From: Paenarthrobacter aurescens
GTDB taxonomy: Bacteria > Actinomycetota > Actinomycetes > Actinomycetales > Micrococcaceae
Length of the DNA: 64,000 nt
NCBI RefSeq assembly: GCF_025421775.1
Contig: NZ_JAOEFX010000006.1
Span: forward strand, 248,001 to 312,000
Direction of reading: 5' to 3'
Below are positions 33,524 through 40,184 of the stretch, in pieces. A program made the translations under genes and the position numbers. The notes under the pieces are model-generated. The model saw nothing but the letters and a program-made list of their open reading frames with translations, was not told the DNA's origin and ran no database searches. How positions within the stretch are numbered: position 1 is the stretch's first letter; each line of letters begins with the position of its first letter.

Positions 33524-34732
33524 ATGAGCGTTTCGCAGGGCCATGTTGAAATTGCCGGTGGCGGCATCGGGGGGTTGACTGCGGCGGCTGCCTTGGCGCG
33601 GCGCGGCTGGACGGTCCGTCTCCACGAAGCCAATCAATCAATCCGTGCTTTGGGCGCGGGGATATACCTGTGGGACAACGGGCTGGCGGTGCTCCGCGCA
33701 CTGGGCGTCGAAGGTATGGCCACGGAGGGGGCCCATTACGGACCGAGCATCCAGAGCCGGGACAGCCACGGAGCCTTGATAGGGGAGATGCCCATCAACA
33801 CCCCAGGATCCGTTCGGGTGCTTACCGTGCTGCGCGAGAGGCTGATTGCAGCCCTGCATTACGCCGCTGTTGAGTCGGGCGTTGAGATTGTCACGGGCTC
33901 GGTGGCTGTGGGGGCTGACGTGGAAGGGGTTCTCAGGTTCGCCGATGGCAGCTCGAGGGCGGCCGATCTGGTCATTGCGGCCGATGGTGTTGGATCGCAG
34001 GTACGTGAAAGCGTCGGCCTGTTGCGTCGCCGGCAGGCCTTGGGCCAGCGATGCGCAAGACTCCTCCTGCCCCGTGCCGGCGGTGATGTTCCCCATGAGA
34101 TCGAAGACAACTACATCGAGTACATGTCAGGCCAACGGTTTCTGCTCTATACGCCCAGCAGCTCAGGGGATCTCTATGTGGCCCTCGTTTGCCCAGCCTC
34201 GGACCTGGGGGCAATGGGCGGTCATCTGCCGAAGGACGAATGGGTGCGGTCATTCCCTGCGCTGGAGTCCCTCATCCGGAGATTGGGTCCCGTTCCCCGT
34301 TGGGATGACTTCGAGTGGGTAGAGCTGTCAAAGTGGTCCGCCGGCCGGGTTGCCGTCATCGGAGATGCGGCACACGCCCAGCCACCCTATCTGGGGCAAG
34401 GGGGCGGCTGCGCCATGATGTCGGCACTTGGCCTGGCGCATGCAGTCTCCGAATCCGGCCGTTCACTCGAAGAAGCCCTCGCGCTGTGGGAAACCACGGA
34501 ACGACCGGTCATCGAACACACCCAGAGGTTCTCGGTTCGCGTGAGTGAACTGAACAATGTCCCCGACGATGCGCGTCGGGAGATCCTCAAAGTTGCCGCC
34601 ACCTTGCCGCGGATAGGCCGTTCCCGGGCCCGTGCGGCATCAACGGTTCCCACGGGAATGAAGGTTCCTGTGGAAGTCGGCGAAAGGTTCAAAGGGTGGG
34701 ACAGGCTCGCCGATCCAAGCCCCGCTATTTAG
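33524..34732 (+). CDS. FAD-dependent aromatic monooxygenase of the quinolone cluster
   Basis: This 402-aa protein is a class-A flavin hydroxylase: GGGIGG at residues 12-17, the DG fingerprint IAADGVGSQVR at 151-161 and GDAAHAQPPYLGQGGG at 280-295. Relatives include salicylate and 3-hydroxybenzoate hydroxylases and the AqdB-type enzymes that 3-hydroxylate 4-quinolones. ATG 33524 has GAGGAG six bases upstream, so it is preferred over the GTG at 33479. It diverges from the dioxygenase gene and would make the 3-hydroxy substrate that the dioxygenase cleaves. Confidence 0.88.
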   Translation: MSVSQGHVEIAGGGIGGLTAAAALARRGWTVRLHEANQSIRALGAGIYLWDNGLAVLRALGVEGMATEGAHYGPSIQSRDSHGALIGEMPINTPGSVRVLTVLRERLIAALHYAAVESGVEIVTGSVAVGADVEGVLRFADGSSRAADLVIAADGVGSQVRESVGLLRRRQALGQRCARLLLPRAGGDVPHEIEDNYIEYMSGQRFLLYTPSSSGDLYVALVCPASDLGAMGGHLPKDEWVRSFPALESLIRRLGPVPRWDDFEWVELSKWSAGRVAVIGDAAHAQPPYLGQGGGCAMMSALGLAHAVSESGRSLEEALALWETTERPVIEHTQRFSVRVSELNNVPDDARREILKVAATLPRIGRSRARAASTVPTGMKVPVEVGERFKGWDRLADPSPAI

Positions 34733-35192
34733 CAGAGATCTGGGCATCAACGATCTGGACAAAGTCCTGCAGGACGGCAACAACCTGGCGGCGGGTTTCC
34801 GGCGGAAATTGAAGCAGCGAATCTTTCTGGAAGTCCCGAAGGATACGTCTCTTCCCTTCCCAAAGTTCAGCCCCCCGGGATGTGAGCTCCACCAGCGTCA
34901 CCCGGTCATCATGCTCGGAGGGCCTACGGGAAACTATGCCGCGTTCTTCAAGGGAATTCAGCATTCGGGTCACGGTAGGCTGTGCGATTCCGGCTTGGCG
35001 TGCGATCTCGCCGACAGGGAGGGCGCCACGTTGGGCGACTGAATCCAGGACGGCCACCTGGGACTCTGTCAGGGTCTCGCCTTCGCCCAGCACGCCTACC
35101 CGGCTGCGTCCCCGACGCAGCACCCGATACACGTCATTGCAGGCGCGGATCCAGTCATCAAGCAGTTCGGGAGGGACGTCGTGGCTGCTCAT
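34725..35192 (-). CDS. MarR-family regulator of the quinolone cluster
   Basis: This 155-aa protein has the winged-helix core TESQVAVLDSVAQRGALPVGEIARQAGIAQPTVTRMLNSLEERGIVSRRPSEHDDRVTLVELT (about residues 45-110) between dimerisation helices. ATG 35192 (MSSHDVPP) is the plausible start; upstream codons in the frame are weak. Its 3' end overlaps the monooxygenase 3' end by eight bases, and it diverges from the hydrolase gene. Control of the cluster through the 33447-33468 palindrome, with an aromatic effector, is inferred. Confidence 0.9.
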   Translation of the reverse strand: MSSHDVPPELLDDWIRACNDVYRVLRRGRSRVGVLGEGETLTESQVAVLDSVAQRGALPVGEIARQAGIAQPTVTRMLNSLEERGIVSRRPSEHDDRVTLVELTSRGAELWEGKRRILRDFQKDSLLQFPPETRRQVVAVLQDFVQIVDAQISAK

Positions 35193-35282
35193 AATGTGAG
35201 GGTTCCTGTGAGAAGTGATTCCTGAAATCCAGACTAGTCGCGTGCCCTTCCTCCAACAAATCCATGAGAGGCAGAAGAAAAA

Positions 35283-36017
35283 ATGCAATCCTCACTTCAT
35301 AAGTACGGCTCATCTGACCAACAAGTGGTCAGTTTCCATCAACCCGGTGATGGTGGTGCGATCCATGGCACGGCGGTGCTGGTGCACGGAGGGTACTGGC
35401 GTGAGGCCTTCACCGCTGACCTCATGGTGCCGCTTGCGGCAGACCTGGTGACGCGCGGCTGGGCGGTTGCCAATGTGGAGTATCGACGGGTCGGCCAAGC
35501 GCCGGCACCATTCGCAATGGTCAATGATGTTTCGACGGCTTTGCAGTGCGCGCTCGACTGGAGTGCTGAATCAGGGAACCCAAGGAAAGTGGTCGGAATT
35601 GGGCACTCGGTAGGTGCGCAGCTTGGGATGCTCAATGTTGGCCTTCTGGACGCCTTCGTAGCTCTGGCGCCCGTCACCGATTTACCCCGGGCCTACAGGG
35701 AAGACCTGGGGGAGAGCGCGGTAAAGGGGTTCATCGGTGACCACACAGAAGACCTGCCGGCCTTGCTGGAAAGGTACTCTCCTGTGCACCAGTTGCCTCT
35801 AGGGAAGCCCCTGCTCGTTGTCCATGGTTCAGACGACCAAAGGGTCCCGGTTGACCATTCCAAGGAATACTGCGCCAAGGCCAAAAGTCTCGGCGACACA
35901 GTCGACTTCCGGCAGCTGTCCCATTTGGACCATCTGCAAGCCATCAACCCGGAGGGCACGCATTGGCCGCAAGTGGTCGAATGGATGCAAGCCCGGCTGG
36001 TGGATCAGCCGACTTAG
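35283..36017 (+). CDS. Alpha/beta hydrolase, kynurenine-formamidase-like
   Basis: This 244-aa enzyme has the HGGYWR oxyanion motif (35-40) typical of kynurenine formamidase-like hydrolases, the nucleophile Ser109 in GIGHSVGAQ, an acid in HGSDDQRVPV (about 184-185) and His217 in SHLDHLQ. In the cluster it would hydrolyse the N-formyl- or N-acylanthranilate released by the dioxygenase to anthranilate, the job done by Amq/AqdA proteins in known quinaldine and alkylquinolone pathways. The ATG follows an A-rich GAGAGGCAGAA leader. Substrate is inferred from neighbours. Confidence 0.82.
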   Translation: MQSSLHKYGSSDQQVVSFHQPGDGGAIHGTAVLVHGGYWREAFTADLMVPLAADLVTRGWAVANVEYRRVGQAPAPFAMVNDVSTALQCALDWSAESGNPRKVVGIGHSVGAQLGMLNVGLLDAFVALAPVTDLPRAYREDLGESAVKGFIGDHTEDLPALLERYSPVHQLPLGKPLLVVHGSDDQRVPVDHSKEYCAKAKSLGDTVDFRQLSHLDHLQAINPEGTHWPQVVEWMQARLVDQPT

Positions 36018-36060
36018 AACGGGTATCGCCTGGGGAAAGCTGAGCGGGCGGATTCGCCGC

Positions 36061-36462
36061 CTAGGCGTCGCCGGTTGAGCCTCCGGTGTTTCCCAGCAGC
36101 GACGCCAGGGTTTTCCAGCGTGCGATCTCGCAGCCGTCGGTCCTGCTGAACTGGCTATGGACTTTGCGTCCACGGAACCATCCCGTCACTACGGCTACTT
36201 GCGGACCGCCGTACTGCTGCGTGCAGATCCGGTCCGGCCGGGGTTCGGGGAAGAAGATCTCCTCGCCGAACTGCTCGACGGCGGCCAGCGCCGCAGGCGC
36301 GTCCGGCAAGTTCGAGTCCAGTGAGTCGGGGTCCGGAGAGAGGAGGCCGGCGACGGACCGGAGGTGGAATTCGTGGCTCTCAGCGCCAGGTGCCTCGGTC
36401 AGCGTGACTGTGAGGTCGACGTCGTACTCGCTGTTGGGTGACTCGCTCGTGGGGGAAACCAT
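36061..36462 (-). CDS. SSI-like domain protein without signal peptide
   Basis: This 133-aa protein ends with ICTQQYGGPQVAVVTGWFRGRKVHSQFSRTDGCEIARWKTL, closely similar to the last part of the lipoprotein encoded at 37417-37926 and to the Streptomyces subtilisin inhibitor-like fold. The second Cys pair is kept; the first pair of the paralog (LVCTDG, EACTS) is missing (LRSVAG, AALAAV). No export signal is visible, so inhibition of secreted proteases is unlikely for this copy. Function unknown. Confidence 0.65.
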   Translation of the reverse strand: MVSPTSESPNSEYDVDLTVTLTEAPGAESHEFHLRSVAGLLSPDPDSLDSNLPDAPAALAAVEQFGEEIFFPEPRPDRICTQQYGGPQVAVVTGWFRGRKVHSQFSRTDGCEIARWKTLASLLGNTGGSTGDA

Positions 36463-36491
36463 CGTTACCTTTCGCTGGTGGCGGCGGGTGC

Positions 36492-37430
36492 TCAGGCAGC
36501 CAAACCGCTCAGCTCGTCCAAGAGCGGCCCCACTGCCTGTAGCACGCGGGTCCGCAACTCCTGGGATTCAGCCGCGAAGGCCCGCTGATATTCAACGTAC
36601 TCGGCTTTGCCCTGCGGTGTCTCGATCCTGATAGGTGGGTAGCCCCATTCTTCGAGATCGTAGGGGGAGGCCTTCATGTCCATGGCGCGGATCCGCCACG
36701 ACAACTCGAAGCAATCCATCACCAGCTCGCTGGGCAGCGCAGGCGTCAGCTTGTAGGCCCACTTATAGAGGTCCATGTTGGCGTGCAGGCATCCCGGTTG
36801 CTCCATGGTCCGCTGGTTTTCCCGGGTGGGGGTGAGCTCGTTCAGCGGCACGGCGTCCGGAGTGTAGAAGCGAAAGGCGTCGAAGTGGGAGCAGCGGATA
36901 CGGTTCTCTTCCACCACGGTGTCCGTACCCTCGCCGCCCAGCCTCAGCTTCAGGTATTCATGCCGCAGCTCGAACTTCTCCTGCCGGTACACCATGGCCC
37001 ACTCGTGCAGGCCGAAGCAGCCGAACTGGGCGGGACGCTTCACTGTGCCGGCGAGGATGATTCCCGCGAAGCGGACGGCTTCGGCACGGTCGGCCAGGAA
37101 GCTGCTGCGGTCAAAGGTGACCGCGGGCGTTCCCGCAGGCAGTCCGAGTGAGGCGAGTTCGCCGTCGTCGAGCGTTCGGTAGAACTTCCAGCCCGAGCGC
37201 TCAAGGGCGCGCACGCCGCTGAGGACCGCGCCGCCGCCGGGGTGCCACCGCAGCAATTGGCCCGGTTTTTGGGTGTAGTACGTGAAGAGGAAGTCCTCGA
37301 CAGGGTGTTTCTTGCCGGCTGAGCGTCTGGCCAGATAGGGGTCCGCGTAGCGCGCGACCCTCGCGTGATGGGCTGCCTCCAGCCCGAGCCATTGCTCCTG
37401 GGGGAGGTGCTGCAGCCTAGAGGCCGCCAT
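36492..37430 (-). CDS. Conserved actinobacterial protein, often labelled 3-methyladenine DNA glycosylase
   Basis: This 312-aa cytoplasmic protein has HPVEDFLFTYYTQKPGQLLRWHPGGG near residue 45, FGCFGLHEWAMVYRQ in the middle and RCSHFDAFRFYTPDA later. I recall this family from actinobacterial genomes under the label 3-methyladenine DNA glycosylase, but I see no helix-hairpin-helix or AAG-type catalytic motif, so that name is doubtful. ATG 37430 overlaps the upstream lipoprotein gene by 14 bases. His-rich motifs suggest a metal or nucleotide enzyme. Confidence 0.7.
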   Translation of the reverse strand: MAASRLQHLPQEQWLGLEAAHHARVARYADPYLARRSAGKKHPVEDFLFTYYTQKPGQLLRWHPGGGAVLSGVRALERSGWKFYRTLDDGELASLGLPAGTPAVTFDRSSFLADRAEAVRFAGIILAGTVKRPAQFGCFGLHEWAMVYRQEKFELRHEYLKLRLGGEGTDTVVEENRIRCSHFDAFRFYTPDAVPLNELTPTRENQRTMEQPGCLHANMDLYKWAYKLTPALPSELVMDCFELSWRIRAMDMKASPYDLEEWGYPPIRIETPQGKAEYVEYQRAFAAESQELRTRVLQAVGPLLDELSGLAA

Positions 37431-37926
37431 CAGATCCGAGGACGCTCTTGGCAGCGTCCCACAGCGCGATCTGGCAGCCGTCCGTCCGGCTGAACGCGGC
37501 TGTGACTTCCTTGCCATCCACCGCGCCGGTCACCTTGGCAGTTGCCGGGCCGCCGTATTGCATGGTGCAGGCCTGGTCCGTCCGGGGTGGGGCAGGGCTC
37601 AGGATGGCGGGGCTGTTCTTGATGGACGTGCACGCTTCCGCAGCTGACGGGTGGTTGCTTTCGGCGGCCGGTGTGCCATCCGTGCAGACGAGGGTGAAGG
37701 TCTGGGGTGGGGCTTCCGGCGTTTCAATCAGCGTGATGGAGAGTTCGGCATTGCCTGCCCCGGTGGCTGCTGACGCGCTGGGAGTTGCGCTGCTGCTTGA
37801 GGGGGCCGACGACGACGGTGCCTGCGTTGCGCTGCCCGTCGAACCTGGCGATGGGGTGCCTGAGCATGCGGCGAGGCCAGCGACGGCCAGGACTGCCAAC
37901 AAGTACCGAACAAATCGCGTGCGCAT
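37417..37926 (-). CDS. Lipoprotein with SSI-like protease-inhibitor domain
   Basis: This 169-aa protein has a lipoprotein signal (LAVLAVAGLAACSG, lipidated Cys at 21), a Ser/Pro/Ala linker to about residue 57, then an SSI-like domain with two Cys pairs (LVCTDG...EACTS and ACTMQYGG...DGCQIALW). The paralog at 36061-36462 shares the second half. An outward-facing inhibitor of serine proteases is possible, but the reactive-site loop was not identified. Confidence 0.75.
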   Translation of the reverse strand: MRTRFVRYLLAVLAVAGLAACSGTPSPGSTGSATQAPSSSAPSSSSATPSASAATGAGNAELSITLIETPEAPPQTFTLVCTDGTPAAESNHPSAAEACTSIKNSPAILSPAPPRTDQACTMQYGGPATAKVTGAVDGKEVTAAFSRTDGCQIALWDAAKSVLGSDGGL

Positions 37927-38044
37927 GGAATCTCCTAGGTTGCGTCCATTTTACGTGGCACTTTTGGTGCCCGCCTCTGTGTCCGCTTCCAGCAGACCAC
38001 TGGGGCTGTGCGCTTGGCTAGGGAAACTGGCTGTCGGTTTGGTA

Positions 38045-38512
38045 TCAGGTTGAGCTGCCGCGTTGGGTTGCCGCGATCAGCCCGGTCATGGCCTGGTGGA
38101 GTTCGGCCACTTCCTCGCGGCTTAGCTGCAGGCGTTCGCGGATGGCGCCGGGCACGGCGGTGGCCTGCTCACGGAGGGCAGCCCCTTTCTCCGTCAGCGT
38201 GATGGCCAAGGCGCGTTCGTTGCCTGGGACGCGCTCCCGGGTTACCAGCTGGGCCTCCTCGAGGCGTCTCAGCAGGGGTGACAGCGTGGCGGGGTCATGG
38301 AGGAGGGCATCGCTGATGTCCTTGAGTGTGCGCGGACTCCGTTCCCAGAGCGCCAGCATGACCAAGTACTGCGGATGGGTCAACCCAAGCTTCTCCAGTA
38401 CAGGCTTGTAGACACCCACTACGCTCCGCGACGCCACGGTGAGGGCGAAGCACAGTTGGCGCTCCAGCAGGAGGTCATCGGTTTCCTGGGTCGTACCGCT
38501 GACAGTGGTCAT
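38045..38512 (-). CDS. MarR/OhrR-family regulator
   Basis: This 155-aa protein has the OhrR-like start LERQLCFALTVASRSV, including the N-terminal Cys that senses organic hydroperoxides in OhrR, and the DNA-binding wing LTHPQYLVMLALWERSPRTLKDISDALLHDPATLSPLLRRLEEAQLVTR. No ohr gene is adjacent. The twin sites at 38533-38559 in front of the gene fit autoregulation and control of the divergent small-protein gene. Confidence 0.88.
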   Translation of the reverse strand: MTTVSGTTQETDDLLLERQLCFALTVASRSVVGVYKPVLEKLGLTHPQYLVMLALWERSPRTLKDISDALLHDPATLSPLLRRLEEAQLVTRERVPGNERALAITLTEKGAALREQATAVPGAIRERLQLSREEVAELHQAMTGLIAATQRGSST

Positions 38513-38532
38513 GGGTCCCTCCTGCTGGTTAG

Positions 38533-38559
38533 TTAGTGTACTAATGATTAGCGTACTAT
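38533..38559. promoter_or_regulatory. Tandem OhrR/MarR operators
   Basis: TTAGTGTACTAA (38533-38544) and TTAGCGTACTAT (38548-38559) are two copies of TTAGYGTACTAW, 15 bp apart, in the divergent region between the OhrR-like gene and the 74-aa protein gene. Confidence 0.65.
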
Positions 38560-38597
38560 GGAGATGTTGAAGCGTCTAAAAAAGGAGTCGATCCAGC

Positions 38598-38822
38598 GTG
38601 GCAAAGGAATCCTTCACCCGGAAGTTCATGCGCGCCACAGGGAAGTTCAGGGTCGTCTTCGGCCCCGCGCACAGCAGTTCCCTCGACCACGAAATGACCG
38701 AGGCCAACCGGAAGCTGCTGGCCCAGCGCCAGGCCGAGACCCAGCAGTGGGAAACGCTGCGCCGTCCGGATGGCAGCACCTACGTGGTGCCCCGCAACCC
38801 GGACGACAAGTCGCTGCGGTAA
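38598..38822 (+). CDS. Small basic protein, 74 aa
   Basis: This soluble protein contains FRVVFGPAHSSSLDHEMTEANRKLLAQRQAETQQWETLRRPDGSTYVV. Its middle (VVFGPAH) resembles the next small protein (SVFGPATHGD), so the two may be paralogs. GTG 38598 follows AAAGGAG at 38581-38587. Function is unknown. It diverges from the OhrR-like regulator and may be under its control. Confidence 0.65.
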   Translation: MAKESFTRKFMRATGKFRVVFGPAHSSSLDHEMTEANRKLLAQRQAETQQWETLRRPDGSTYVVPRNPDDKSLR

Positions 38823-38920
38823 GCGTTCTTTCACGGATTTTGGGCGTAAAATTGCCTCACTGAACGGCACGCACTGGCCCTGCCGCTCTTTCTCTCCGGT
38901 AAGAAAGGAGGTGGAAGAAC

Positions 38921-39151
38921 ATGGGACGCAAGTTGGAGGGATTCCAGCATGTGACCGAACGGCTGCAGTCCGTTTTTGGACCGGCTACCCACGGTGACAC
39001 AGACAGCCCGGTGCTGCACAAGCACGACGACTTTGAGACAGCCTCAGAGGCGGACTTGAAGAACTTCGACGTCGAGACCGATTCCGAAGGCCATCACTAC
39101 GCCGTCCGGAACAACGATCCCGGCCCGACCTCAACTGACTACAGCGTATAG
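38921..39151 (+). CDS. Small acidic protein, 76 aa
   Basis: This product is MGRKLEGFQHVTERLQSVFGPATHGD... with an acidic second half (DDFETASEADLKNFDVETDSEGHHYAVRNND). The ATG has a perfect AAAGGAGG nine bases upstream, implying strong translation. It shares a VFGPA segment and a H-Y-x-V near-terminal element with the preceding small protein. Function unknown. Confidence 0.72.
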   Translation: MGRKLEGFQHVTERLQSVFGPATHGDTDSPVLHKHDDFETASEADLKNFDVETDSEGHHYAVRNNDPGPTSTDYSV

Positions 39152-39257
39152 GTGCTTTGTCCTTGACCCTTGCCCGCCTCACGTGCCACTGTTGAGCAGC
39201 TAATCAGCATGCTTATTATGCGAGTGTGCGGTTTACTGCTGGGGAAAGAGGCCTTCT

Positions 39258-39617
39258 ATGAGTTTTCAGGATGATGCTGCAAGGATCCCCGCGGGGTCTG
39301 AGCCAAAGGAGCGGGTGGCAACGCCGCCCGTAGCAGGGAACAGCAGGCCAACCCGCACTGCTGCCCTATGGGTGGCGGTGGCTGTTGGCTTGGTGGTCCT
39401 GGTAATGCTGATCGTGTTCTTCGTTCAGAACCAGGACATGATCACGGTCCGCTTCTTCGGGCTGCAGGGAACCCTCGCGCTCGGAACCACGCTCTTTATC
39501 GCGGCTGTGGGTGGCGGTGTACTGGTGGCCTTGGCCGGCGGTGCCAGGATCCTCCAGCTCAGGATAACCAACCATCGCCGCAAGAAGGCCGTAGGAGGGC
39601 CGGGAGAGCGACTCTAG
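39258..39617 (+). CDS. LapA-domain (DUF1049) membrane protein
   Basis: This 119-aa protein has two membrane helices (about residues 35-56 and 72-94) joined by the LapA-type NQDMITVRFFGLQGTLALG segment, with a cytoplasmic N-terminal tail and a basic C-terminus (RITNHRRKKAVG). In Gram-negatives LapA takes part in LPS assembly; here the role is unknown. Confidence 0.85.
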   Translation: MSFQDDAARIPAGSEPKERVATPPVAGNSRPTRTAALWVAVAVGLVVLVMLIVFFVQNQDMITVRFFGLQGTLALGTTLFIAAVGGGVLVALAGGARILQLRITNHRRKKAVGGPGERL

Positions 39618-39628
39618 CACTGGCACTT

Positions 39629-39675
39629 AATTGCGGAAGGACCGGAGCGCTTGCTCCGGTCCTTCCGCAATTTAA
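39629..39675. terminator. Bidirectional terminator
   Basis: TTGCGGAAGGACCGGAGC (39631-39648) pairs with its complement at 39653-39670, flanked by AA and TTTAA, between convergent genes. Confidence 0.88.
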
Positions 39676-39729
39676 TCCCGACGGCGGCACTCCCTGACGA
39701 CGTTCAGTCCGCCGGGGTGGTTGGCCGTC

Positions 39730-40029
39730 TTAGCCTTCGCAGTCAGTGCAGTAGGCGACGCCATCTTTTTCGCGGGCAATCTGCGAGCGGTGGCGGACCA
39801 GGAAACAAGAGTTACAGGTGAACTCGTCGTTTGCCTGCGGAATGACCTGGATGACCAGCTCTTCGGCGACGATTTCGCCGCCGGGGCCGTTGGCGTCAAG
39901 GCCGTCAGTTTCGTCCAGTTCCAGCACGACGCTCTTGGCCGTGGGGGCGCTGGCGGATTGAAGAGCCTGGAGGGATTGCTCCTGGTTCTCTTTTACATCG
40001 GTACGGAGTTCGTCGTAATCGGCTGCCAC
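39730..40029 (-). CDS. DUF4193 family protein
   Basis: This 99-aa protein matches the actinobacterial DUF4193 pattern: MAADYDELR start, an ELDETDGLDANGPGGEIVAEELVIQVIPQ acidic middle, then a zinc-ribbon-like CNSCFLVRHRSQIA...YCTDCEG. Metal binding is likely; function is unknown. Confidence 0.88.
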   Translation of the reverse strand: MAADYDELRTDVKENQEQSLQALQSASAPTAKSVVLELDETDGLDANGPGGEIVAEELVIQVIPQANDEFTCNSCFLVRHRSQIAREKDGVAYCTDCEG

Positions 40030-40126
40030 TTTTTAATGCCTCTTCGTGTTAGGGGGTTACCGGGTATGCAACGTACAGCATGCCACGAAAATTCCATACC
40101 ATACCCCAGTTCTACCGCTTGTGGCG

Positions 40127-40174
40127 AAAACCACGTGTGTGGCGGCCCAAAAAAGCCGCCACACACGGTGGTTT
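40127..40174 (-). terminator. Terminator of the beta-glucosidase operon
   Basis: Two nearly complementary arms (GTGTGTGGCGGC at 40135-40146 / GCCGCCACACAC at 40155-40166, extended outward by AAAACCAC / GGTGGTTTT with one bulge) end in a T-run on the minus strand. Confidence 0.7.
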
Positions 40175-40184
40175 TGCCCGTGTA

